The notes: generated by a model not told the origin, from the letters alone. 64,000 bases of DNA from Platanthera guangdongensis (GCA_039583875.1 CM077150.1:178440375-178504374), one strand, 5' to 3'. Shown: positions 21,478 to 32,197, counted from the first letter of the stretch. A program made the numbers and translations.

Positions 21478-22939
21478 GGTTGGAGAAGGTTTGGAGAGGA
21501 GACCCCGAGCAGACCCGCTGACCAAGCTCTCATCTAGCTGGCAGGGTTGTAGGCTCACTCGGTGGTTGGAGAAGGTTTGGAGAGGAGACCCCGAGCAGAC
21601 CCGCTGACCAGGCTCTCATCTAGCTAGTAGGGCTGTAGGCTCACTCGGTAGTTGGAGAAGGTTTGGAGAAGAGACCCCGAGCAGACCCACTGACCAGGCT
21701 CTCATCTAGCTGACAGGGCTATAGGCTCACTCGATGGTTGGAGAAGGTTTGGAGAGGAGACCCCGAGCAGACCCGCTGACCAGGCTCTCATCTAGCTGGC
21801 AGGGCTGTAAGCTCACTCCGTGGTTGGAGAAGGTTTGGAGAGGAGACCCCGAGCAGACCCGCTGACCAGGCTCTCATCTAGCTGGCAGGGCTATAGGCTC
21901 ACTCGGTGGTTGGAGAAGGTTTGGAGAGGAGACCCCGAGCAGACCAGCTGACTAGGCTCTCATCTAGCTGGCAAGGCTGTAGGCTCACTCGGTGGTTGTA
22001 GAAGGTTTGGAGAGGAGACCCCGAGCAGACCCGCTGACCAGGATCTCATCTAGCTGGTAGGGCTGTAGGCTCACTCGGTGGTTGGAGAAGGTTTGGAGAG
22101 GAGACCCCAAGCAGACCCGCTGACCAGGCTCTCATCTAGCTGGCAGGGTTGTAGGCTCACTCGGTGATTGGAGAAGGTTTGGAGAGGAGACCCCGAGCAG
22201 ACCCGCTGACCAGGCTCTCATCTAGCTGGCAGGGTTGTAGGCTCACTCGGTGGTTGGAGAAGGTTTGGAGAGGAGACCCCGAGCAGACCCGCTGACTAGG
22301 CTCTCATCTAGCTGGCAGGGCTGTATGCTCACTCGGTGGTTGGAGAAGGTTTGGAGAGGAGACCTCGAGCAGACCCGCTGACCAGGCTCTCATCTAGCTG
22401 GCATGGCTGTAGGCTCACTCAGTGGTTGGAGAAGGTTTGGAGAGGAGACCCTGAGCAGACCCGCTGACCAGGCTCTCATCTAGCTGGCAGGGCTGTAGGC
22501 TCACTCGGTAGTTGGAGAAGGTTTGGAGAGGAGACCCCGAGCAGACCCACTGACCAGGCTCTCATCTAGCTGGCAGGGTTGTAGGCTCACTCGGTGGTTG
22601 GATAAGGTTTGGAGAGGAGACCCCGAGCAGACCCGCTGACCAGGCTCTCATCTAGCTGGCAGGGCTGTAGGCTCACTCGATGATTGGAGAAGGTTTGGAG
22701 AGGAGACCCCGAGCAGACCCGCTGATCAGGCTCTCATCTAGCTGGCAAGGCTGTAGGCTCACTCGGTGGTTGGAGAAGGTTTGGAGAGGAGACCTCGAGA
22801 ATACCCGCTGACCAGGCTCTCATCTAGCGGGCAGGGCTGTAGGCTCACTCGGTTGTTGGAGAAGATTTGGAGAGGAGACCCCAAGCAGACCCGCTGATCA
22901 GGATGTCATCTAGCTGGCAAGGCTGTAGGCTCACTTGAG
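21478..22939 (+). repeat. Tandem array, 17 copies of 86 bp
   Basis: Unit starts ggttggagaaggtttggaga and contains gaccccgagcagacccgctg and gctctcatctagctggcagg. Spacing is exactly 86 bp through the array (for example 21478, 21564), with point differences only. It lies directly after integrase in the 3' untranslated part of the Tat element, a place where Tat elements are known to carry variable tandem repeats. No ORF runs through it. Confidence 0.95.
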
Positions 22940-23255
22940 GGCCAGTCTAAGGGTAAGAGTTCGCGAGGGGAAAGGTCCATATTCATCAAAAGGTTGGTGG
23001 AAAATCCCTAAAAAAAGAGGGGCCAGGAATCAGGCCAGGGAAGAGGGTCTCTAGCCGGCACTCGTCATAGGTGGTCTCGCCCCTGGCGGGGGGGCCTTCC
23101 TTATTCAAGGCACAAGACTGGCGTAAGAAGGCGGAACCTGTCAAGCAAGACGGTTGGTCTCCAGGGACTTCGGCGTAGGATAATCTTGCGGCGAGGCGAG
23201 CGCTAGCAGTGAGCGGATCTCGCGCGTAGTATGGGCGAAGAGAGATCAAAAGTTT
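22940..23255 (+). other. Unassigned spacer in Tat 3' region
   Basis: Between the 86-bp and 75-bp arrays. It contains GC-rich blocks with ggcgagg and gcgagcg words like those in the LTR. I see no coding capacity or RNA gene. Confidence 0.5.
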
Positions 23256-23540
23256 GTCTCGCGTTTTTGACTAGCTATTAAGCGAGATGGCAGAAGATAA
23301 AAGCAGCGATTAAATAACATCTAAAAAATTTTCTCGCGCTTTTGGCTAGCTATTAAGCGAGATGGCAGAAGATAAATGCAGCGATTAAATAACATCTAAA
23401 AAATTGTCTCGCGCTTTTGGCTTGCTATAAAGCGAAATGGCAGAAGATAAAAGCAGCGATTAAATAGCACCTAAAAAGTTGTCTCGCGTTTTTGACTAAC
23501 TATTAAGCAAGACGCCCGAAGATGGAAGCAACAATTAATG
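23256..23540 (+). repeat. Tandem array, about four copies of 75 bp
   Basis: Units start at 23256, 23331, 23406 and 23481 with (g/t)tctcgcgttttt and contain attaagcgagatggcagaag. The fourth copy decays after 45 bp. It is next to the 3' end of the downstream antisense gene. Confidence 0.9.
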
Positions 23541-23672
23541 TGAAAAAGGTTTAAACAAAATATCCGTGGAGCAGGAACACCTCGCTTTCCTCTTTCAAGG
23601 AAGTGTCTATCAGAACTACAAGTACTAGACAAAAGAAAGAGGGGAAGAGAAGCCACTGCAGTTGATGGTACG

Positions 23673-25577
23673 CTACTCGTTGTCAGAAGAAGAGTTGTCG
23701 TCTGTCTCGCCGTACAAGCGGGGGACAAGGTCGCGGGCGGTTACCGTCTCTGCATCCTCGCGCACAACTCCCAGCTCCTTCATCATTTTAAGAACAACCT
23801 CTGCCGTCTTGATATTGGAGTCTCGGCAGATGGCGTCCACCTCGTCCACAGAATAGCGGGAAGGAACGGTAAACTGGTCCAAGGGGGTGTCGCGCTGTTC
23901 CGGAGGAGGAGATTTTCAGCTTTCAATTTCTTGTTCTCCCCCTCCAACTCCTCAATGCGCGAGCGCATTCGGTTGGCTGTCTCGGCATCCTGCGGGAAGA
24001 GAACGAATGAGGGACTGGAAAGCAGGGAATAAGCGAGGCAATGGTAATAGAACTTACCACGCCACCCTGGCTCTGCGCGAGGAGGTTGTCGGCAACAATC
24101 AATCGCTTCTCCAGGTCGATGGACTTCTCTCGCTCTGCGGCTAGACCGGCCTCCGCCTCCTTCCACTTTCTGTTGTTGAAAACAAGGCGTCGCGAGACTC
24201 GGTGCGCGAGCTCCAGGGAGCGAAATTGAGAATGGGCGCTTTTTAGAATAAGATCCTGTGATGCCTCATTATCGGCGGGCTCAGAGCCAAGGCCACCGTA
24301 CAGCCCAAACCCTAAGGAGAAGGCATGACTGGTGGGGGTCCTGCTCTTTCCAGGAAGGGAGAAGGGTAGACACCGACACGCGGTTGGCGTCCTTGTCCCA
24401 TAAGAGAAGCGGCTCATTGGCGTCATCATCCGTCAAAGGACCCATATTGTAATTGGGGTGCGAGGCGGGAGTCGGGCGGCTGGAGGAGCCAGTCTCGCCA
24501 GGAGGGAGCTGAGAAGGCTGAACATTGCTGGGGGCAGCTGTCTCGGAAGAGATCATCTCGCGTATGGGCGAGACGGGTAGTCGGGGAGGCGAGGGAGACG
24601 ATAGAGAGATGGGGGACAGGGACCCCGCTGGCTCTTTCCTTTCTTTAGCAGATTTTTTCCTTTTTGAAGGACACAGACTTTTTCTTATTCTTGGGGCTGT
24701 GACGAGAAGTTCCCTCGCCCGCGGGCCTCTTCTTGGGGGCAGGTGTCAGCGTGTCCTTCGCAGCCTCCGCCGCCATACTCGCCAAGGCGAGAGCTCGGTT
24801 ACTTTGGTAGGGGGGATGGGCGGGGACGTTCCTCTCTCCTAGGTAAGATGACAGTCAGCAGGGAATGAAAATTTACAAGGATGAAGGGGGAAATAGAAGA
24901 GTACCTTCGCCGGGGAAGACGGCTGGAAGCGAGTCGAGGTCTCGCCGAAGGTATTGGACCTCGAAATTCTTCCCTGCGAAGAAATTGCAGAGATCTTTCT
25001 CAGCACCCCCCACCTTGCGGGTGTCATAATAGCATTCGGCAGGAGACACGGGGGCGAGAGGGATACCTCCCAGATCCCCGCGGATGAAGACAAATCGAGT
25101 CAGCCAGTGGTGGTTCTTATTCGGCGTCTCGCACACCTTCAGGCCTTGGCCTGTGAAATAAGAGACGCTGTCGTCCTTTGCGTGGTAGACAAACAGCTTG
25201 CGGAAGGTAGTTAAACTAAATTCAATGCGCTCCCGCCGCAGGTAGCGGGCGTAAGCGATCAGCATGGAGATGGCGTTGGGGTTGAATTGGGCCGGGACGA
25301 CCCCAAAGTACTTCAGCACTAGCTTGACCTCCGGCCATAGGGGAAGCCGCAGCCCCACCTCGAAGTGCGAGACGGGGAAGGCCAGCTCGTTGGGGTAGAA
25401 GGTGTTGATACATTCGCCAACTTTGGGCGGGCGAGACAGATAACCGTCGGTGAGATACTCGCTGGCGAAACGAGCATAGTCTTCCTCTGGCAGTCGGCCG
25501 AGAGGGAAGTCGTGGTCCACGAACCGCTTTTCGCAACGGCTGCATGCCTCGCCCTCTTCTGTCTTTTTCTTTCCCAT
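23673..25577 (-). pseudogene. Antisense accessory gene of Tat element, plant gypsy-type transposon-protein family, three exons
   Basis: Runs opposite to gag-pol. Exon 1, 25577-24905: ATG at 25577, protein starts MGKKKTEEGEACSRCEKRF; the domain with GLRLPLWPEVKLVLKYFGV and PAQFNPNAISMLIAYARYL is the pattern I associate with the Pfam putative gypsy-type transposon domain (PF04195). Intron 24904-24839 (GT-AG, 66 bp). Exon 2, 24838-24058: low-complexity linker then heptad-rich coiled coil. Intron 24057-23990 (68 bp). Exon 3, 23989-23673: more coiled coil (IEELEGENKKLKAENLLL) and acidic end. One-base frameshifts in the A-run near 24660, near 24350 and near 23885 make this copy defective. Function unknown; not the transposase of a DNA transposon. 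Confidence 0.8.
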
Positions 25578-25720
25578 GGCGGGCGAGAAGGCAATAAAAG
25601 AGGGAGAGGACGGTTCAGAGAGAGCGGGACGCGAGATGAGTAAGGAAGAGGAGAGATACGGGAGCCGCGACCAGAGAAACGGCTTAGAGTAACAAAAGCA
25701 GAGACAGGCCTGGGTTGGAG

Positions 25721-25729
25721 ATATTTATA
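25721..25729 (-). promoter_or_regulatory. TATA box of antisense gene at 25577
   Basis: The minus strand reads TATAAATAT about 145 bp upstream of the ATG, identical to the box before the other antisense gene (27086-27094). A (GA)14 run lies about 75 bp further upstream. Confidence 0.6.
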
Positions 25730-25800
25730 AGGGATAAGGGAGAGAGGGGATTAAGCGGGAAAGTCAAGCGGCGGGAAATGAGGAGGCACCTCGACGCTTC

Positions 25801-25801
<1 letters not shown>

Positions 25802-25829
<28 letters not shown>
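25802..25829. repeat. (TC)14 microsatellite, GA on minus strand
   Basis: Perfect TC dinucleotide run. Read on the minus strand it is a GAGA-type tract upstream of the TATA box of the antisense gene. Such tracts are bound by plant GAGA-binding (BPC) factors, so it may be a promoter element. Its role here is inference. Confidence 0.8.
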
Positions 25830-25831
<2 letters not shown>

Positions 25832-26095
25832 GAACTCAAGAAGCGGGGGCGCCGCAGTGATCTTTTCGAGGCAAAAGCCATCATTATAAAACTAATCGAA
25901 AAAATAGCTAATCATGATAATGATGAAAAGACGGCATGATATGACTAGTACAGTACCAAAAGGTTAAAATAAATCATCCCGCAGAAGGGGACATCTCGCC
26001 CCAAATAAGTTTTATACAACGCATCAATAATCAAACAGCTAAATTGACAGAAATATAAGGAGGACCTGGAGAGGGTGAGACGGGACCGCAACAGT

Positions 26096-27035
26096 TTAGT
26101 TCCGCACCCACTGCCAGCGGCCATCTTTACCTCCCGCGCATGGAGGGCGGCCAGGAAGATGAAAGGCGCGAGCAGCGATCACGTCGCGGCGCGCGAGACG
26201 AAGATGTTCGTCCGTCTCGTTTAAGATGGCTTGGGGATCGGTCCCGTCTAGTACCCCATCCGCTTCCATCCTGGCAGAAAGGCGGTGATAATTTGTTTCT
26301 ATCCAGTCCATGCGTCGGTCGGAGGCTTGCTTCTCCAGCTCCATCTCGCGGATTATGTGCGTGTATTTACGGAACATCCTGGCTGTCCTCCGCTTCAATT
26401 CCAGGGGGTCCATGGGATCACCCAAGTAGTCCTCGATCTCGCCAGGATGAGGGAGAGGCGAGAGTGGGGGAGACGCGGGAGCATCTTCAGTGTCGGAATC
26501 AAATTGGATGCCTGCGAAAAGAGCGAGAAATCATTAGCCAGGATGAGCTCGCGTGAATTGGATAAAAGAAGGCGAATCGAAGGAAAGGCGAGAAGGGAGA
26601 AGATCTTACTGGGGATGCGAGGGTTCCCCACAACTCGCGAGAGTTTTTCTCTCCGCGAGGGGGGTGGGGAGGACGCCTCGGGCGAGTCTGTGCGCTGACG
26701 AGCTTGGTTTATATTATCAGGAGGATTGGCGGGCACAGGTGAATCAGCGAAACTTCCCTAAAAAAGCGTAGTCAGCAAGCGAGACTAAAGAATGAAAAAA
26801 GCAATGAGATTACCTGCTTCTCTCCAGAAGAAGCGAATGGGTTGTCTGTTGAAGGGGCAGAGTAGATTGCGCGCGTCGAGAGAGGGGGGCAGGCGGCTTT
26901 CATCCTTTTTAAGCGAGAGGGCGGAGAGGCCATGGGAGGAATGCGCCCCAAGTCCGGGAATAGGGCGTCCGTGTTGGTTTTATTTCGCCTTCGCACCATC
27001 ACGAGGCGCTCGCGGAAGCTTTGGTTGTGAGACAT
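26096..27035 (-). CDS. Second antisense accessory gene of Tat element, three exons, unknown function
   Basis: Predicted from continuous coding across two GT-AG introns. Exon 1 is 27035-26814 (ATG at 27035, start MSHNQSFRERLVMVRRRNK), intron 26813-26758 (56 bp, phase 0). Exon 2 is 26757-26610, intron 26609-26512 (98 bp, phase 1). Exon 3 is 26511-26096, ending in a stop. The product is about 260 residues: basic N-terminus, Pro/Ser-rich middle, then a charged, probably helical C-terminal part (ELKRRTARMFRKYTHIIREM onward). No frame break is seen, unlike the neighbouring antisense gene. I do not recognise the family. It could equally be the N-terminal piece of a longer ancestral antisense protein. 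The short first intron is the weakest point. Confidence 0.65.
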
Positions 27036-27085
27036 TCTGAAGAAGAGATGAAGGCTAAAGGGTCCTGAATGAAGACTGGGATCTC

Positions 27086-27094
27086 ATATTTATA
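27086..27094 (-). promoter_or_regulatory. TATA box of antisense gene at 27035
   Basis: The minus strand reads TATAAATAT, 51 bp upstream of the ATG, in the 168 bp between the gene and the 3' LTR. It is the same nine bases as the box at 25721-25729. Confidence 0.65.
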
Positions 27095-27188
27095 GGCCCC
27101 ATAGGGGGGCCACCAAAGATTCAAATTAAGGAATCCTAGCATCGCGAGCCACGGTTGGACTATCTTTTCGAGGTTAGGGCAACCTCGA

Positions 27189-27203
27189 AAAGAGCGGGGA
27201 TTA
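27189..27203 (+). other. Polypurine tract of Tat-like element
   Basis: aaagagcggggatta directly precedes the 3' LTR start TGTACAACC. A purine-rich run at this place is the plus-strand primer. Confidence 0.7.
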
Positions 27204-27891
27204 TGTACAACCTTGGGCTCGCGAGAGGTGACCCAGCAAGCAAGGAAGGAGGACTGGCGAGAGGGGAGGAGGCCCACCTACAAGAGGCGAGAGGTATGGA
27301 CAACCCCCAGAGGTAGGCGAGACCTCTTATTAGGCGAGACCTCCTAGGGGGCGAGATGGCCCGCCGGGCGGGAGGCCGGCGAGACGGACAGTGTGGTCAT
27401 CTCGCCTGACAGTTCTTTCCCTACTCGTCACAGGTGAAAAGAGATGTCCTTACCTTTTACCCCCCAAGGGGGATTTTACCTTTATGCCCCAGGTAATTTT
27501 ACATGTCTACCCCTGGAGGTCTGCATATAGCTCTCCAGAGTAGCGGAGTTTGGATGTTCGCAGACCCGGTCCAGGGTGCTTTGGTCATTTCAGGTTAATT
27601 CAGAAGTGTTATTTGCAGAACAGATTTATAGGCCTATAAATAGACCGGTAAAGGTGCCTGAGAGGAGGTCGTTGAACCTTTCCACTATCTTCCTCACAGG
27701 CACCTAGCTCAATACTGGCTAGGGAGGGAAAGACCTTCAGTTCTTCCGGGTAAGAGGTGGGACCTCCGAGCTGAGCCCCCTCGGTCTATTTCCAGGCTTT
27801 CGACTCTCGTCAGGAGGGTAGCGCAGGGAGAGTACGTGTGGGCTGCATCCTATTTCGAACTTTAGGAGGGACTAGAAAGCTGGTTCCAACA
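27204..27891 (+). repeat. 3' LTR of Tat-like element
   Basis: 688 bp, TGTACAACC to TTCCAACA, followed by the target duplication acgac (27892-27896). It aligns throughout with 14853-15545. The main indel is the C-run near 27460. Confidence 0.94.
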
Positions 27892-29765
27892 ACGACGAAC
27901 ATAATGTTGTCTGGTATTCTTTAGACAAATTCATTTCGAAAGGTCTAGCGGTGTCGGCTACCTGGTCAAAGCGGTGGGTTGACTTTTCAACTCAAATCCT
28001 GACTGTTGCTTTAGGATGAGAAGAGATCGTGTCACTGGGGTTTACCCGAGGCCACATATGCAGAGTGGTTGGGAGTAGGAACTCGTTATTTCCTTCTCAC
28101 TCTCTCTCTCTCTTAATTTCATCCCAGTTCTGGAGAATAGAACTCATGGCTGGAGCTAGGGTTTGGGTGGATCTTGTTGAAGTTGCTGGAGAAGATCTTA
28201 TGACTGGAATCAAGATTCGAAGCTAAATTCGCGAAGGGGAAAGTGAGGCGCTCATTTCCATCCGTATAGAAAAGCTTTGTCATGGCTCAAAAGAGAACTC
28301 CAAGGGTAACGATCTTCCTCCTTGGACATGTGAAGTCCTTCTTTTGACATATGCATGGTATCCCTCACCAAAAGGTGAAGTGTCGAGGGATTTCCATTGG
28401 GTTGATTCATGAAATCCCCAGTAAGTCTTGCATATAGATCAGGAAATATGTAGTACAGAATAGGCATGCTGTGTGAAGCCCATCTGGATAGGTTGGTCTG
28501 GATTGGTGATGCTTTCTTTTGCGCACTGAAGAATACTATGCGTATAAACGAGTATTTTATGGAGTTGGTGGGTTGTGTCTGTGAAGTGAAGTAACAGGAA
28601 GTATTGGAGTGGAATTTCTGGAAAATACCCTTGAAATTCATGTGTTGTATGCTATAAAAGTCCAGTGTTTCTGGCACTGCAGGTGGCTGTAAGGTTTCTG
28701 GACAGTTGGCCCAGTTATGGTTGGGGTTGGGTACGGAAAGGGTGTTTTGTCACTAATGCCTGAAGATAGTGGTTGTCGTTGGCGATAGATCCCAGCTAAC
28801 CTGTGATTGTGAAAGCTAGTCCTTAGAGGATAGTGTGGCTATTGTGAGCTATGAGCTCTTAAAGGTCAGTGAGCCGAATGGACAAGGGGAAGCCGACTCG
28901 CGTCTGTCTAGACATTGAACTGGGATTTGAGCAACGTGCAGGGGCTGAAATGTATCCACGTTATGGTTATCTAACTTGAGTGCCTAAGTTATTGGCATTC
29001 GTTAGGATCACATAATGAGAGTCTTGAGTTGTACACCATCAAGACTAAAAGTCTCTGGTCATAGGTCGTGGAGCACAAATGCTCAATGTTTACCGTTGGG
29101 TCATGGGCCTGAGAACGGTGGTGGGACCCTGGTTTTCCAGTAAACCGATAATGTGCCCTGAGTGCACGGACCGTCGGGCCTTACGGCCGACGTTTGTGAA
29201 ATATTGAACTATGCGTTAGTGCACGTTTTATGATATATCTTCTTGTTAAAATGTTATGTCTGTAGGAAAGGAATACCACTGCCCCAGGAAAGGGGTAGGG
29301 TCGTTATAAATTGGTCAGTTGAATACTGGCCATTGCCTCTTTTACCACCATTGTGGTAGATTGTCCCCTTGCAGGTGCTGGAGAGCCGAGCGGGAAATAG
29401 AGGGCCGAAGCCCTTGTTGCTACTATGCTAGCCCTCAAAGGCCGAATGATGAAAGGTTTTACTTCTTTTAATGTGTGTCTGGCCTGCGTGCCGATGTTTG
29501 TAATCCACACTGGTGAAATGTAACTGTAAGGCCATAACCTTTGTGTATTTATAGCTGACATTACTTTGTATAAACGGTGGTTTATATATTATGGACATTC
29601 AAATGATTTTGAGTTCAAGTAACCCTAAAGTTTCTGTTAGAATGCTCTGAGTTATTATACGAGTAGTCTGTGATATTAACTTGTAACCCCGCCGTTTGTG
29701 GATTATGGTGTGGGGCCCCGACCGAACTCTCTATTATATTTCATGCAACGGATGAAGGTGTTATA
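27892..29765 (+). repeat. 5' LTR of element 3, main fragment
   Basis: Continues the LTR after the Tat insertion (gaacataatgttgtctgg against gaacatagtgttgtcagg in the 3' LTR at 47107). It ends gtgttata at 29765, where the 3' copy ends gtgttaca, so the terminal CA has decayed. It contains the small gag exon at 28282-28305. Two extra ATGs (near 28145 and 28205) that the 3' copy lacks have arisen upstream of it. Confidence 0.88.
28282..28305 (+). CDS. Predicted first gag exon inside the 5' LTR of element 3
   Basis: Eight codons, ATG to AGG (M-A-Q-K-R-T-P-R), ending exactly at a splice-donor-like AGG/GTAACG. The same exon stands in the 3' LTR (47492-47515) and in element 5 (60630-60653) with only conservative changes. 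The matching acceptor is TATAG at 29978-29982, after which gag continues without an ATG of its own. Splicing would remove 28306-29982, including the primer site. Prediction from conservation and frame only. Confidence 0.6.
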
Positions 29766-29768
29766 ATT

Positions 29769-29780
29769 TGGAATCAGCTT
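29769..29780 (+). other. Degenerate primer binding site of element 3
   Basis: tggaatcagctt three bases after the LTR, a decayed form of the initiator-tRNA-Met complement TGGTATCAGAGC seen intact in elements 4 and 5. Confidence 0.7.
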
Positions 29781-29982
29781 GTCTTGGTCTTCCTCCTTCG
29801 AATTCATGGTCGAATTCTTTTGTAGGGTGGCGAGCACGTGTCAGTGCGACCCGTTATAACATAAATGAACTCAAGAATGTCCACTAAGGAATGTAAATAC
29901 ACATGTTTGAGGAACCTGCGCATTCTTATAATGTTGTTGTTGCTCTTGCAAAGTTGCTAAAGTGTGTATTTTACACATATAG

Positions 29983-30486
29983 GTGACTCGAAGTAGTGCA
30001 GGTAGTTTGAGCCCCAGCATTCTGATGAGAGTACAGCACTAGCTGAGATGTCGACACCTCCTCTATCTGCGGAGACAGTACACTTAGTTGCTGAGGCATT
30101 GTTTGCAATGATCCAGGCACAACCTGCGGTGGTGCCAGGACATGTTTGTGTGAGGACAGTACCTGTTGAGGCTGTTGTAGATCCACGAGCAGCGGGACGG
30201 CAATTGAAGCGGTTTATGGGCTTCAATCCTCCGACATTCGCAGGGGCAGGATTCCCGACGCAGGCAAAGAATTGGCTTGTGTGAGTCGAGAGGATTTTGA
30301 CGGCTATAAGAACTGAGGAGGAACAGAAAGACACCTTTGCCACTTTCCTATTGGAAGGAGAGGCTCGGCTTTGGTGCGACGAAATGGAGTTGCACCACTT
30401 AGTGGTCAGACAACTAACGTAATTCTTGATAGAGGAGTTTTCGAGACTATTCTTGGCAAAGCACTTGCCGTCGGCACAACGCATAG
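29983..30486 (+). pseudogene. Gag of element 3, N-terminal part (split by copia insertion)
   Basis: Capsid-type gag. It begins at a splice-acceptor-like site with GTG ACT CGA AGT, equivalent to 62146 in element 5. Motifs: AETVHLVAEALFAMIQAQP, FMGFNPPTFAG, FLLEGEARLWC, then LPSAQRI where element 4 enters after the duplicated catag (30482-30486). Defects: a frameshift near 30010-30045, TGA at 30282-30284 and a TAA near 30420. It continues at 42698. Confidence 0.85.
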
Positions 30487-32067
30487 TGTTGGAACACCCT
30501 ATTACTAATTTGGGTCAGGATCACTATATTTATAGGAATATGTGTTTTGACCTCCTGTATAGATTTTAGGTCAAAATAGAATTGAGTCTAAGGGTCAGTA
30601 GGCTAGGATTGGAAGCAGCTCTGAAGACCCAAGTTTTTGTAGTGACTAAGTCCAAATCGTCGAGCTCAGCACGACGTTTCGTCGAACTCCGGTCGACGAT
30701 CGTCTAGCTCAACTTTGGCAGATCGTCGAGCTCCATTCGACGATCGCTGAGCTCAAGCCTCAAAATATCGTCGAGCTCTGGTCGACGATCGTTGAGCTCA
30801 ACTTCTCAATATCGTCGAGCTCCATTCGACGATCGCTGAGCTCAGGTCGACGATTTTGACTCTGAACTGGATCCTTATCTCTGAGCTCAGTTCGACGATC
30901 TTTGAGCTCAGATCGACGACTTCTTTGCTGCTTGCATTTTCATTTCGCTGAGCTCAGCTCGACGATAGCAGAGCTCAGTTCGACGATTTTAGTTGACCTT
31001 CAGAATTCTAATTCAAAATCAGATAGAAGTTATTCTGCATTTAAGACAGAAGATCTGCCAGCCGTTTTCATTTACTTCTGGAGCAAGTTTCAAGGGATTT
31101 TCTAAGGAACAAATCAGTGGACTTTCCTTCAGAACATATTATACAATTAAGGCTGTAATTAATTCAGACCAACGGCTATCTTTGACAGAGCAATTTTCTA
31201 TTCAGACTCAGAGAATAAAAGATAGAATGTTTTTGAATCAGACAGAAGACAGACAAGAACAAGAGAATAGAAAAAGACAAGTAGAGGACACCTCTCTATA
31301 CACAGAGACTCTCTCAATCTTCTGTCAACAAGAATTCAGAAGAACACTCATCAAAAAGAGATCAAGCTTTCAAACATTCTTCAGATCTCTTCAGCTCTCA
31401 AGTGTTCAAGGCCAACATCATCTCAAGACTCCAGACACTCAACATTTCAGCTTGCTGAAATCATCATCTGCTGGAGATCTATTTTTGAAGGCCTATCACC
31501 CTCAGCAAAGCTCATCTTCCTGAAGACTTCAAGGACTCAGGGGAGCTTTGAAATCAATCCACATAGTCTTCTCAGTTGCTTGAGAAAGAGAAGACTGCCA
31601 TAACTCTCTCACCCCCAATCTGTAAAGGGTTTTTCAAACTCCTTCAAAAGTTTGAATCTGGTTTTTGAGCACCTTGTCAAAAGCTCATTGGTGGCAAGAC
31701 ACCTGATCAAAAAATCTGATCTGGTTTTTGAGCACCTTATCAAAAGCTCATTGGTGCCCAGGACACCTGATCAACTCATCCTGCAGTGGATTCCTACCTA
31801 GGGTGGTAGAAGAGTGGATGTACCCAAGTCGGGGAACCACTATATTTCCTTGTGTCATCTGGTTGTGCATGTTTTCTTTTTGTTTCTGGCCTAGATTTTC
31901 TTGTGCTTAATATCTGCATAGCTTAATTTTATTTCTGCTTCCCTGCTTACACTCATTACAACAATTGTTGTAAAGCTTTGCAAAAAGTTTTCTTTGTGTT
32001 TTCAAAAAGCACCATATACTCTATTCACCCCCCCTTTAGAGTATATCAGATCTAGTTTCCCCTTTCA
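30487..32067 (+). repeat. 5' LTR of copia element
   Basis: TGTTGGAACACC to CCCCTTTCA. The stretch 30659-30995 carries about ten TCGTCGA/TCGACGA palindromic modules, often with GAGCTC between. The 3' part is CT-rich with direct repeats of ctggtttttgagcacctt. No reliable ORF. Confidence 0.95.
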
Positions 32068-32069
32068 AT

Positions 32070-32083
32070 TGGTATCAGAGGCA
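32070..32083 (+). other. Primer binding site, initiator tRNA-Met type
   Basis: TGGTATCAGAGGCA two bases after the 5' LTR; complementary to the initiator tRNA-Met 3' end, the common plant copia primer. Confidence 0.9.
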
Positions 32084-32197
32084 GGTTGGTTAAACATACC
32101 ATATCTGTTTGGTTGTACAGGCTAACACCTGAACCCCAAAGATCCCAAACTAGATCCTTCTTTTATATTTCTCTACTAGATTTAGCTTACACAAATC

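Larger units (their letters stand above)
14853..27891 (+). mobile_element. Tat-like Ty3/gypsy element 2 with antisense accessory genes
   Basis: 13.0 kb, flanked by 693- and 688-bp LTRs and the 5-bp target duplication acgac (14848-14852 and 27892-27896). Interior order: gag, protease, RT, RNase H, second (archaeal-type) RNase H, integrase, 86-bp tandem array, 75-bp array, two antisense spliced genes, polypurine tract. The second RNase H and a long 3' region are marks of the Tat lineage. LTRs differ at about two dozen positions plus a C-run length difference by eye. Gag and pol are broken by several stops, so it needs another element's proteins to move. Confidence 0.92.

Noticed and set aside
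21478..22939. Regular 86-bp direct repeats considered as a CRISPR-like array
   Set aside because: Units are contiguous near-identical monomers with no variable spacers, and the context is a plant retrotransposon UTR.
23662..25214. Plus-strand ORFs of 60-105 codons
   Set aside because: Opposite strand of the antisense accessory gene; no motif and frames cross its introns.
23673..25577. Calling the antisense gene a DNA-transposon transposase because of its Pfam-style name
   Set aside because: No DDE catalytic triad or terminal inverted repeats are visible; the name of the family is historical.
30902..31523. Overlapping ORFs in the copia LTR, repeated at 41526-42146 and 42353-42535
   Set aside because: Lie wholly in the LTR, change frame between the two LTRs through one-base indels, and have no domain.
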